Assembly (NCBI GenBank): GCA_018400535.1
Contig: JAGYMQ010000077.1
Span: forward strand, 1 to 42,649
DNA from: Candidatus Cloacimonadota bacterium
GTDB lineage: Bacteria > Cloacimonadota > Cloacimonadia > Cloacimonadales > TCS61
Length of the DNA stretch: 42,649 bases
Reading direction: 5' to 3'
The translations under genes and the position numbers were made by a program. A model generated the notes under the pieces. It was not told the DNA's origin, did no database searches, and was given only the letters and a program-made list of their open reading frames with translations. Shown here piece after piece: positions 7,707-15,238 of this stretch; within the stretch, counting starts at the first letter, position 1, and each line of letters opens with the position of its first letter.

Positions 7707-7722
7707 TTCTCAATAACGAGAA
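7707..7722. promoter_or_regulatory. inverted-repeat activator site 3 (TTCTC-N6-GAGAA)
   Basis: TTCTCAATAACGAGAA has perfect arms and differs from site 1 at one base. It lies in the gap between the regulator gene (stop at 7740) and its presumed target operon, about 225-240 bp upstream of the predicted transcription start. Confidence 0.6.
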
Positions 7723-7739
7723 ATAAAATAGGCCAAAAT

Positions 7740-9113
7740 TTATTTAGCTGTTAATGATATTTTATATTTTTTTAATCTGCGTGTCATTGCATCATTTTTG
7801 ATACCAAGAAGTTTTGCTGCTCTTCCTTTATGTCCAGCTGTTCTCTCCAATGCTTTCAGGATCAATTGCTTTTCATTTTTATCCAGATTCAAGTCTTGCT
7901 CTTCGAAATTTTCTTCTTTCTCTAATAAAGTGGGAAAATGCTGCAAATACAAATAGCCATTTTCCGATAAGATCAGCGCATGTTCGATCATATTTTTGAG
8001 CTCTCTCACATTACCAGGGAAAGGATAATCCAGCAATTTTTCTTTTATTTCAGATGATAAAGGCTGGATTTTTCTTTTCATATTTTTGGCGAAAAAACCG
8101 ATAAAATATTCGGTCAGGATGGGAATATCCTCTTTCCTTTTGCGTAGCGGTGGGATAATAAAATTAAATCTATTCAATCTATCGAAAAGATCAGCGCGAA
8201 ATTTTCCTTCTTTGACCTGCTTTTTGATATCATGATTTGTGGCAGCAATAATGCGGACATCCACTTCAATTTCCTGATGACTACCGATCTTTCTGATCTT
8301 TTTATCTTCTAATACTCTCAGTAATTTTGCTTGCAAATTTAAAGACATATCGCCGATCTCATCCAAAAATAATGTGCCGTGATTTGCTGTTTCAAAGCAA
8401 CCAGCTTTGTCCTCGAAGGCTCCAGTGAAAGCACCTTTTTTATGTCCAAAGAATTCGCTTTCAAAAAGATTATCTGCGATCGACGAACAATTTATCGGAT
8501 AAAAAATATTATTTTTTCTGGAGCTGGAACAGTGAATTGCCCTGGCAACCAATTCTTTTCCTGTTCCACGCTCACCTTGGATCAAAACAGAAGTGGAATC
8601 TGTCATTGCCAGTTTCCTGATGCGAGTCAACAAATTCATGACCGTTTTACTTTTTCCCACAATTTTGTAACCGAATTTTTCATCCAGTAATTTGGAAAGT
8701 GCGTCATATTTCAATTCAAGTTGTTTGATCTTTCCCATTTTTTCAGAGAAAATTTTTGTGCGCATGATCGAGTTCCTGATAGATTCAGGAAGGAGCGGTT
8801 TTTCCAGAAAATCAGCAGCACCTTTTCGCAAGGCAAGCAACACATTTTCTTTGTTGCCTTCTGCTGTCATTATAATCACTTCGGTTTCAGGAAAATCAGT
8901 TTTGATCTCTTGTAAAAAATCGAGTCCATTTTTATCGGGCAATATAATATCCAGGAAAACAAGATCGATTTTCTCTGCTTTTATCAACTGCTTTGCTTCT
9001 CCAGCAGTTTCTGCCAACATAGTCGAATAACCCAAGAAACGTAGAGTTTCTAGTGTTTCTAATAAAAAATTTTTATCATCATCGATAAGCAATATTTTCA
9101 GATTTTTTTCCAT
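7740..9113 (-). CDS. NtrC-family sigma-54-dependent response regulator
   Basis: Three domains are visible in 457 residues. The N-terminal receiver has acidic residues D11-D13, phosphoacceptor D55 ('FLDIILPD') and the conserved Lys in 'LEKPL'. The AAA+ sigma-54 activator domain has Walker A 'GERGTGKE', a canonical 'GAFTGA' loop and Walker B 'GTLFLDEIGD'. A Fis-type helix-turn-helix is at the end ('GHKGRAAKLLGIKNDAMTRRLKK'). It is expected to activate sigma-54 promoters when phosphorylated by the kinase encoded immediately upstream (9201-11435, same strand). A predicted sigma-54 promoter with inverted-repeat sites follows the gene, so the downstream operon is the natural target (inference). AAGGTGA precedes ATG 9113. 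Confidence 0.93.
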   Translation of the reverse strand: MEKNLKILLIDDDKNFLLETLETLRFLGYSTMLAETAGEAKQLIKAEKIDLVFLDIILPDKNGLDFLQEIKTDFPETEVIIMTAEGNKENVLLALRKGAADFLEKPLLPESIRNSIMRTKIFSEKMGKIKQLELKYDALSKLLDEKFGYKIVGKSKTVMNLLTRIRKLAMTDSTSVLIQGERGTGKELVARAIHCSSSRKNNIFYPINCSSIADNLFESEFFGHKKGAFTGAFEDKAGCFETANHGTLFLDEIGDMSLNLQAKLLRVLEDKKIRKIGSHQEIEVDVRIIAATNHDIKKQVKEGKFRADLFDRLNRFNFIIPPLRKRKEDIPILTEYFIGFFAKNMKRKIQPLSSEIKEKLLDYPFPGNVRELKNMIEHALILSENGYLYLQHFPTLLEKEENFEEQDLNLDKNEKQLILKALERTAGHKGRAAKLLGIKNDAMTRRLKKYKISLTAK

Positions 9114-9200
9114 TGTTTCACCTTTTTGATTTTTTTTCAGTGAATTTTACATCAGATATAAAAATTTTTTCTTATACTTGAGAGAAAAGACAAATATTTC

Positions 9201-11435
9201 TCAAATTCTATTTAAAATAAGGCGAAAGATCGTGAATTTTTCCGGTTCACTTTCTACCTCGATCTTTCCTTTCATATCTTGCACAAATTGTTCGACAAGC
9301 GGCAGTGCCAATCCTGTTCCAACCTCTTTTGTGGAATAGAACGGTTCGAAGATCTTTTTTTGATCATTTTTTGCGATTCCGATACCGTTATCTTCAATTT
9401 CCAGAATAAGTTTATCTTTCTTCGAAAAGGTTCTGATCATTATCTTTTTTGCAAATTTTCTTTCAGGATATTTTGCATTTTTTTCCTGAATTGCATCGAT
9501 CGCATTGGAAACAAAAGTTAATAGAATATGATTGAAATTATCTTTGTTACCGATCGCAAAAAGTTCGTTTTCAGCCAGTTTTAATTCTAATTCAATGTGA
9601 TATTTTTTCATTTCGAAATCAAGAATGGAACACGTTTTTCGCAATAAATGATTAACAGCTAATTTATGCAAACTGATCCTGATATCTTCTCTGATATATG
9701 CTCGCAGATTTTCATAATATTTTTGGATTTCACCATTATAGCTGCGCAATTGTTTGATCTTTTTTCGTAAATAAGTTTTATCCAGATCATCATCCATCGA
9801 AAGTTCGATATTGCTCAGGTTCATATCAATATTGATCGAAAGCGGTCTGATCTTGTGCGAGAAGCCAGAAGCGATGCGACCAAAAATTTCCATTCTTGAT
9901 TTGCGTTCCAAAAGCAAATTTTGCTGTGAATTTTTTAAATTGATCTTATAATAGATCGCCGCAGCAATTGATATTATAGCGATCAATAAAATTATAAAAA
10001 AAAGAAGCAGAAATTTTTGTTTGGAAATTTGGTTAGTTTTAAATTCATTCTCTTTTTTTAACAATTGATTTTCCTTTTCTTTTTCTTTGGTCTCATATTT
10101 CAATTGCAGATCGTGGAATGTCTTTTCGTTATCCAAAGCGTTCAGGCTGTCTTTCAGCGCGAGTAACTTTTTCTGGAAAGTAAACGCACTGGCAAAATCT
10201 TCCAGGTCTTCATAGATAATGATAAGATTCTTATAACTGTCTGAAATGTTTTTTATCAAATCGTATTCTTCTGCTAACATCAAGCTTTTTTGGAAATATT
10301 TTTCAGCTTCTTTTTTATCTCCTTTTTTACTGCTAATAATTCCCAGATTCATATAATTTTGTGTGATGCCTTCTTTATCTTCCAATTTTTGGTTGATTTC
10401 GAGAGATCTATCCAGATATTTTTTTGCCAGATCATATTTTTCAAAATCAAGATTTAATACAGCAATATTATTCAACGACCGTGCTAAGCCATATTGATCA
10501 CCGAGTTCTTCTTCCATAACCAAAGATTTTTCTGCGTAGAAAAGTGCCTTATCATAATCATTGATCTTTTTGTATAATAGCGAAACATTGTTGTAATCAA
10601 AAGCCAGCCTCCGCTTAAGTCCGATCTTTTTTTCAATCTCGATCGCTTGCTGAAAATACTTCAGAGCATTATCATAATTTCCCATACCATAATTGGAAAT
10701 ACCGAGATTGGAATAGATCACTTCTCGATCATTAAAATAATCGTTCTTTTCGGATAAGTTTAATGCTTTCAGGAAATATTCAAGGGCGTCAGAATGTTGC
10801 TTCTTCATATCATGCAAACGTCCGAGCGAAACATAATTACGGATAAGCAATTCATCGTTTTTCATCATTTTTGTCAAAGTTATATTTTGTTGGATAAATT
10901 GCTCAGCAGTCACATAATATCCTTTTTCCAGATAGATATTACCAATATTTTTCAGATTGTATGAAAGCCCCAAACTATCCTTGATCTCCTGATTTAAATC
11001 TTTCGCGTTTAGATAATATTCCAAAGCTTTGTCCTTTTCGCCCAGAATATTGCAGATCGCACCAAGATTATTCAAAGAAGCTGAATAAGAGTTTTGATCA
11101 TGATTATCTTCTGCATAGTGAAGTATTTCTTCAAAGAGTTTTTTTGCTTGTGAGTATTCACCAGAGAAATAATGTGCCATTGCCAGATTTTTGGTGGATT
11201 TTTGTTCGCCCTGGGAATATTTGATTTTCCGGGAAATCTCCAATGCTCTTTCCGCATATTCTTTTGTCTTTTGTAGATCTTTCTTCAGAAAGCTTTTCGA
11301 TAATTTATTCAGGACATCGACTTTTTCGATCCTTTCAGCATTTTCCAGAACAATTAAGAGACTATCTATTTCTGCATTTTCAGCTAAAAGAGAACCTAAA
11401 ATAAAAAATATGAATAATGAAATTATTTTTTCCAC
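9201..11435 (-). CDS. TPR-repeat sensor histidine kinase
   Basis: The 744-residue protein starts with a signal-like hydrophobic segment, then about eight TPR repeats (about residues 40-430, e.g. 'ALEYYLNAKDLNQEI', 'ALKYFQQAIEIEKKI') that should lie outside the inner membrane. A coiled coil and one membrane helix (about 476-498) follow. The kinase part has the presumed phosphoacceptor His527 in 'GFSHKIRPLSI', an N box 'SNAIDAI', G1 'DNGIGI' and G2 'GTGLAL'. The H-box is atypical: the acidic residue usual after His is Lys. GTG 11435 is the start, preceded by AGGTGAGG. The partner is the NtrC-type regulator 87 bp downstream. The TPR part suggests sensing of protein or peptide partners (inference). 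It is paralogous in layout to the divergent kinase at 11678. Confidence 0.88.
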   Translation of the reverse strand: MEKIISLFIFFILGSLLAENAEIDSLLIVLENAERIEKVDVLNKLSKSFLKKDLQKTKEYAERALEISRKIKYSQGEQKSTKNLAMAHYFSGEYSQAKKLFEEILHYAEDNHDQNSYSASLNNLGAICNILGEKDKALEYYLNAKDLNQEIKDSLGLSYNLKNIGNIYLEKGYYVTAEQFIQQNITLTKMMKNDELLIRNYVSLGRLHDMKKQHSDALEYFLKALNLSEKNDYFNDREVIYSNLGISNYGMGNYDNALKYFQQAIEIEKKIGLKRRLAFDYNNVSLLYKKINDYDKALFYAEKSLVMEEELGDQYGLARSLNNIAVLNLDFEKYDLAKKYLDRSLEINQKLEDKEGITQNYMNLGIISSKKGDKKEAEKYFQKSLMLAEEYDLIKNISDSYKNLIIIYEDLEDFASAFTFQKKLLALKDSLNALDNEKTFHDLQLKYETKEKEKENQLLKKENEFKTNQISKQKFLLLFFIILLIAIISIAAAIYYKINLKNSQQNLLLERKSRMEIFGRIASGFSHKIRPLSINIDMNLSNIELSMDDDLDKTYLRKKIKQLRSYNGEIQKYYENLRAYIREDIRISLHKLAVNHLLRKTCSILDFEMKKYHIELELKLAENELFAIGNKDNFNHILLTFVSNAIDAIQEKNAKYPERKFAKKIMIRTFSKKDKLILEIEDNGIGIAKNDQKKIFEPFYSTKEVGTGLALPLVEQFVQDMKGKIEVESEPEKFTIFRLILNRI

Positions 11436-11677
11436 AACCTCACCTATCAGGACAAAAATTTAAAAATATATCTGTTTAGAAAAAATTGGAAGTTAATATT
11501 GTCAAAGAAAAAAAAGGAAAGTAGAAAAGCGGGAAGAATTTGCAATGTTGAATTTTTTCTATTTTGAGTTATTTGCAAAGATAAAAAATTCTATCACGAA
11601 TATTTTTATAAATTGACGAATGAGAAACTGTTCATTCAATGCCCTACAAAAGAAAAATGTTAATGGAAAGCTCGATT
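11436..11677. promoter_or_regulatory. divergent intergenic region between the two sensor kinase genes
   Basis: A/T-rich gap of about 200-240 bp from which both kinase/regulator modules are read outward. I see no -24/-12 element and no copy of either inverted-repeat motif, so the regulators do not appear to control their own operons from here. A TTGACA on the minus strand lacks a convincing -10 at normal spacing. Confidence 0.4.
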
Positions 11678-13699
11678 ATGTATTGTTCAAATTTAAAAAA
11701 GATATTGATCATCATGATTTTGTTGATCGGAAACATTTCGTTTATACATTCTGACGAAGATCACCAATATAAAGAAAGGTTCTTGCAGATGATCGACAGC
11801 GCCAGAGAATTGAACAATGAGAATAAAATTGAAGAGAGCATATCCAAATATGATGAGGCAATTACTTTTGCGGAAAAATCTGGTCTGAACAAAATTCTGC
11901 AAAAATATTATCTGGAAATTGCAAATCTTTGTTTTGATAATCTGCGAAATGAAAAAGCGATCAGTTACTATTCAAAATGTTTGTCTATTACAGATAAAGA
12001 AAAAGATAATGTGATTTTGAATTGTCTGAATTCTCTTGGAGCAGCTAATATCAAGATCGGAGAATATGAAAAAGCAATCGCCTATCTTTTGGAAGCTCTG
12101 CAACTTATTGATACACCAAAAACACAGCTTCATTCAAAGATATTAAATGGATTAGGCGTGGTGCATATAAAAATTTCTGATCATGAAACTGCGTTACGCT
12201 ATTTGAGTTCAGCTTTGGCTTTGATACCCGCTTCAGAAATTTCATCTACAAAAGCTTATCTTCTCAATAACATCGGAATTTGTTATCATAATCTGGATAA
12301 AAATGAAAAAGCAGCAGACAATTATAATCGAGCAATTGCGATCTGGAGAAAGATCGAAGACAAAAAAGGGCTTGGAATGACCTATTCCAATCTATCCACG
12401 ATTTTTAAAGAAGCAGGAAACAATCAGCAAGCAATAGAATATTTAAAAAAATCTTTAGAATATAAAAAAAATGAAAAATCTTCTGAATCAATTATTTTTT
12501 CTTTTCTGAATTTAGGTGAAATTTACATCCAAAGCGAAAATCTGGAAGAAGCAGAATTCTATTTGAAACAGGCTTTGCTAAAAGCAAAAAAATCCGATAA
12601 TCTCGATCTGAAAAAATCAGCTTTTCTACTGATGGCAAGATTTTATGAAGCTCAAAAAAATGATGAACAAGCCTTGAAACAGTATAAAAAATATATTGAG
12701 ATAAAAGATTCTCTGCTCAATAAAACGATCAGTAAACAGATCCGTGAATTGCAGATCAAATATAATTCTGAACAACAAAAGCAGGAAATCGAACGCTTCA
12801 AATTGGAACAGGAAAAAAATCGTTTGATCAGAACCAGATTGATCCTTATTATTATCCTTATAATATTGATCCTACTTTTCTATTATTATCAATTTCGGAC
12901 AAAGAAAAAGACAAATCAGAAATTGGAAAAAGAGATAAATATCAAAACAGCAGATTTGATGAAAACAAATATTGAACTGGAAAAAGAGATCGCTGAACGC
13001 AAAAAAATGCAAGCTGAATTGATAAAATCGGAAAGACTTGCCGCAATCGGTGAAATGGCGTCGATCGTCGCTCACGAGATCAGAAATCCGATAACTGCTT
13101 TGAGATCAACTGCACAATTTTGTGAAAATAATTTTACCTCGATCTCCGAAAATAAAATGAAAAAAATGATGAATATTTTCACAGAAACGACTGATCGCGT
13201 AGGGAAAATATTGAAAGATCTTTTGGATTATTCCAAACCAGAACCTAAAAATTTTATTGTTATTGATCTGGTCGATCTGCTCAAAAAAAATATTTCTATG
13301 GTCGAAGACAAATGCCAGAAGAATGAGATCGATATCTGTCTGAATACAAATCGTGCGAACATCAAAGCAAAAATCAATGTAGAACAATTCAACGGAGCAA
13401 TTTTGAATCTGCTTTTAAATGCGATCGAAGCTATCGAAAAAAAAGGAAAATTGCAGATCAATCTAATCGAAAAAAAATCCAAAATAATTTTGGAAATCGA
13501 AGATAATGGCTGCGGTATCGATCAAAAACTGCTCGATAAAGTATTCCAACCCTTTTTCACTACAAAATCGACGGGAAGCGGTTTGGGACTGGCATACGTG
13601 CAAAAAATAGTTAATTTTCACAATGGCGAAATAAGAATTTTCAGCAAAAAGAACAAAGGAACAAAATTCCAAATAATCTTAGGTGGAGAAAATGAATGA
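11678..13699 (+). CDS. TPR-repeat sensor histidine kinase, paralogous module
   Basis: The frame opens at ATG 11639. I prefer ATG 11678, preceded by GGAAAG, because it begins a compact export signal ('MYCSNLKKILIIMILLIGN'); neither start has a strong ribosome binding site. TPR repeats fill roughly the first half (e.g. 'ALRYLSSALALIP', 'AIEYLKKSLEYKK'). A membrane helix ('LIIIILIILILLFYYYQF') and a coiled coil follow. A canonical HisKA box 'AHEIRNPITALRS' holds His479 in ORF numbering. The ATPase domain has 'NLLLNAIEAI', 'DNGCGI' and 'GSGLGLAYV'. It overlaps the next regulator gene by 8 bp, so the two form one operon. It has the same plan as the divergent kinase but with an intact H-box. Confidence 0.9.
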   Translation: MYCSNLKKILIIMILLIGNISFIHSDEDHQYKERFLQMIDSARELNNENKIEESISKYDEAITFAEKSGLNKILQKYYLEIANLCFDNLRNEKAISYYSKCLSITDKEKDNVILNCLNSLGAANIKIGEYEKAIAYLLEALQLIDTPKTQLHSKILNGLGVVHIKISDHETALRYLSSALALIPASEISSTKAYLLNNIGICYHNLDKNEKAADNYNRAIAIWRKIEDKKGLGMTYSNLSTIFKEAGNNQQAIEYLKKSLEYKKNEKSSESIIFSFLNLGEIYIQSENLEEAEFYLKQALLKAKKSDNLDLKKSAFLLMARFYEAQKNDEQALKQYKKYIEIKDSLLNKTISKQIRELQIKYNSEQQKQEIERFKLEQEKNRLIRTRLILIIILIILILLFYYYQFRTKKKTNQKLEKEINIKTADLMKTNIELEKEIAERKKMQAELIKSERLAAIGEMASIVAHEIRNPITALRSTAQFCENNFTSISENKMKKMMNIFTETTDRVGKILKDLLDYSKPEPKNFIVIDLVDLLKKNISMVEDKCQKNEIDICLNTNRANIKAKINVEQFNGAILNLLLNAIEAIEKKGKLQINLIEKKSKIILEIEDNGCGIDQKLLDKVFQPFFTTKSTGSGLGLAYVQKIVNFHNGEIRIFSKKNKGTKFQIILGGENE

Positions 13700-15044
13700 T
13701 GCAAAAATTTTGATCGTAGATGATGAAGAACACATTCTCTTCATTCTCACTGAACTTCTGATAAAACAAGGTTATCAAGTTATCAAAGCAAAAGATGGCA
13801 GAACAGCTTTAAATATTTTTCGGCAAAAACAACCACAGATCGTTTTATTAGATTATAAATTGCCTGATCTCAGTGGAATCGAAATTTTGAAGAAGATCAC
13901 ATCAGATCAAAAATATTCGGAAGTGATCATGATGACAGCGCATGGCAATATTGAACAAGCTGTAACTTCTATGAAATTAGGTGCTTATTATTATTTAACG
14001 AAACCTTTCAATAATGATGAGATCATTTTGCAGATAAAAAATGCTCTAGAAAAGATCAGCTTAAAACAGAAAATAGTTTCTCTTCAAAACCAATTATCTT
14101 CAGCAAAAAAAAATTCTCTTTTGATCGGAGATAGTAAAGCTTTGCATAACATTTTGGAACAGATACAGATCGTGGCGAAGAATGACATTGCAGTTTACAT
14201 TGAAGGAGAAACAGGAACAGGAAAAGACCTGATCGCAAGATCTATTCACGAAAAAAGTGATCGCAAAAAAAATCCTTATGTAGCTGTCGATTGTGGCGCG
14301 ATCCCGCCCACGCTGTTTGAAGCGGAAATGTTTGGTTATGAAAAAGGAGCATTTACCGATGCAAAATTATCTCGCATAGGAAAATTTGAACAAGCAAATA
14401 CTGGTACTATTTTTTTGGATGAGATCACGAATTTATCGCTCGATATGCAAGCAAAGCTGTTGCGCGTCATACAAAATAAAAAAATTTCCAGGATCGGTAG
14501 TAAAAAAGAAATTGCAATTGACGTTAGGATCATTTCTGCCAGCAATCAAAATATCCTGAAAAAAGTAGAAGAAAAAAAATTTCGCAATGATATTTTTTAT
14601 CGTATCTGCGAATTCAAGATCGACGTTCCAGCACTGAAAGAAAGAAAAGAAGATATTCCAATTTTGGTTAACAATTTCATCAAAAAATATGCGATAGAAT
14701 TCCAAAAAAAAGTAGTTGGCATCACACCTGAAGCTCTGCAGAAAATGATCAATTTTGATTGGCCAGGCAATGTGAGAGAACTGATAAACGTGATCAAACG
14801 CGCCGTTTTGGTTTCCAATTCTGATAAGATCGATTGTGATGCGATCAGTTTCATTAATCTCGCTCAGAACGATATCTTTGAGGATAACAATTATTTTGAT
14901 CTTAAAAAAATCGATGCCGAAGCAGACCGTAAGAAAAAAATGCTGATCCAAAGAAAGATCGAAGAATTGAAAGGGAACAAAACTCAAGCTGCCAAAGAAT
15001 TGAAGATCAGCCGCAATAAACTTTATGAACTATTGAATTCATAA
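13692..15044 (+). CDS. NtrC-family sigma-54-dependent response regulator with GAFTDA loop
   Basis: The receiver has D10, D11 and phosphoacceptor D54 ('LLDYKLPD'), and the Lys in 'LTKPF'. The AAA+ domain has Walker A 'GETGTGKD' and Walker B 'GTIFLDEITN'. The sigma-54 contact loop reads 'GAFTDA' instead of GAFTGA. A C-terminal Fis-type helix-turn-helix is seen in 'GNKTQAAKELKISRNKLYELL'. ATG 13692 (with GGTGGAGA upstream) is preferred over GTG 13683. The gene overlaps the kinase stop, so they are translationally coupled. Tandem 20-bp inverted-repeat sites begin 7 bp after its stop codon, and a sigma-54 promoter lies just before the next gene, which is its likely target. It is paralogous to the regulator at 7740-9113. 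Confidence 0.93.
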   Translation: MNDAKILIVDDEEHILFILTELLIKQGYQVIKAKDGRTALNIFRQKQPQIVLLDYKLPDLSGIEILKKITSDQKYSEVIMMTAHGNIEQAVTSMKLGAYYYLTKPFNNDEIILQIKNALEKISLKQKIVSLQNQLSSAKKNSLLIGDSKALHNILEQIQIVAKNDIAVYIEGETGTGKDLIARSIHEKSDRKKNPYVAVDCGAIPPTLFEAEMFGYEKGAFTDAKLSRIGKFEQANTGTIFLDEITNLSLDMQAKLLRVIQNKKISRIGSKKEIAIDVRIISASNQNILKKVEEKKFRNDIFYRICEFKIDVPALKERKEDIPILVNNFIKKYAIEFQKKVVGITPEALQKMINFDWPGNVRELINVIKRAVLVSNSDKIDCDAISFINLAQNDIFEDNNYFDLKKIDAEADRKKKMLIQRKIEELKGNKTQAAKELKISRNKLYELLNS

Positions 15045-15050
15045 TTGTTG

Positions 15051-15109
15051 TTGTTTGATTTTTACAACAATTGTTTGGATTATAAAACAATCTTTCATTT
15101 TATCAACAA
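15051..15109. promoter_or_regulatory. tandem activator sites, TTGTT-N10-AACAA
   Basis: Two directly abutting 20-bp copies are TTGTTTGATTTTTACAACAA (15051-15070) and TTGTTTGGATTATAAAACAA (15071-15090). Both have perfect TTGTT/AACAA arms separated by 10 bases. A third, degenerate copy (15 of 20 matches, right arm intact) covers 15090-15109. They lie 105-165 bp upstream of the predicted sigma-54 transcription start, as expected for enhancer sites of the upstream regulator. A 9-bp stem (15043-15051 with 15064-15072) could alternatively form in RNA, but it is all A/T-rich and has no T-tract. Confidence 0.6.
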
Positions 15110-15186
15110 ATTTTAATTTTATACGAAATTAGAGTATCCAACTGGTATCAAAGAAAATAAACTCCCCAAAAAATTTTTAACTTGGT

Positions 15187-15203
15187 TTGGCATTCCGATT
15201 GCA
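15187..15203 (+). promoter_or_regulatory. predicted sigma-54 (-24/-12) promoter of the secreted-protein gene
   Basis: TTGGCATTCCGATTGCA matches TGGCAY-N5-TTGCA, with GG at 15189-15190 and GC at 15201-15202 ten bases apart. Transcription would start near 15214, just before the GGAGG that serves ATG 15239. Confidence 0.82.
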
Positions 15204-15238
15204 GGCTAAAATGAAAAAAATGTTTTTGGAGGATGTTT

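Noticed and set aside
7575-7722. TTCTC/GAGAA repeats as a CRISPR-like or phage attachment array
   Set aside because: Only three copies with irregular spacing and no cas or integrase genes; position before a sigma-54 promoter fits operators.
14433-14987. 184-residue minus-strand ORF
   Set aside because: Lies wholly inside the AAA+/helix-turn-helix part of the plus-strand regulator gene; Phe/Ile-rich translation typical of an antisense shadow in A/T-rich coding DNA.
15043-15072. A/T-rich 9-bp hairpin as terminator of the second regulator
   Set aside because: No G/C-rich stem or T-run; the tandem 20-bp repeat explains the sequence better, although both could be true.
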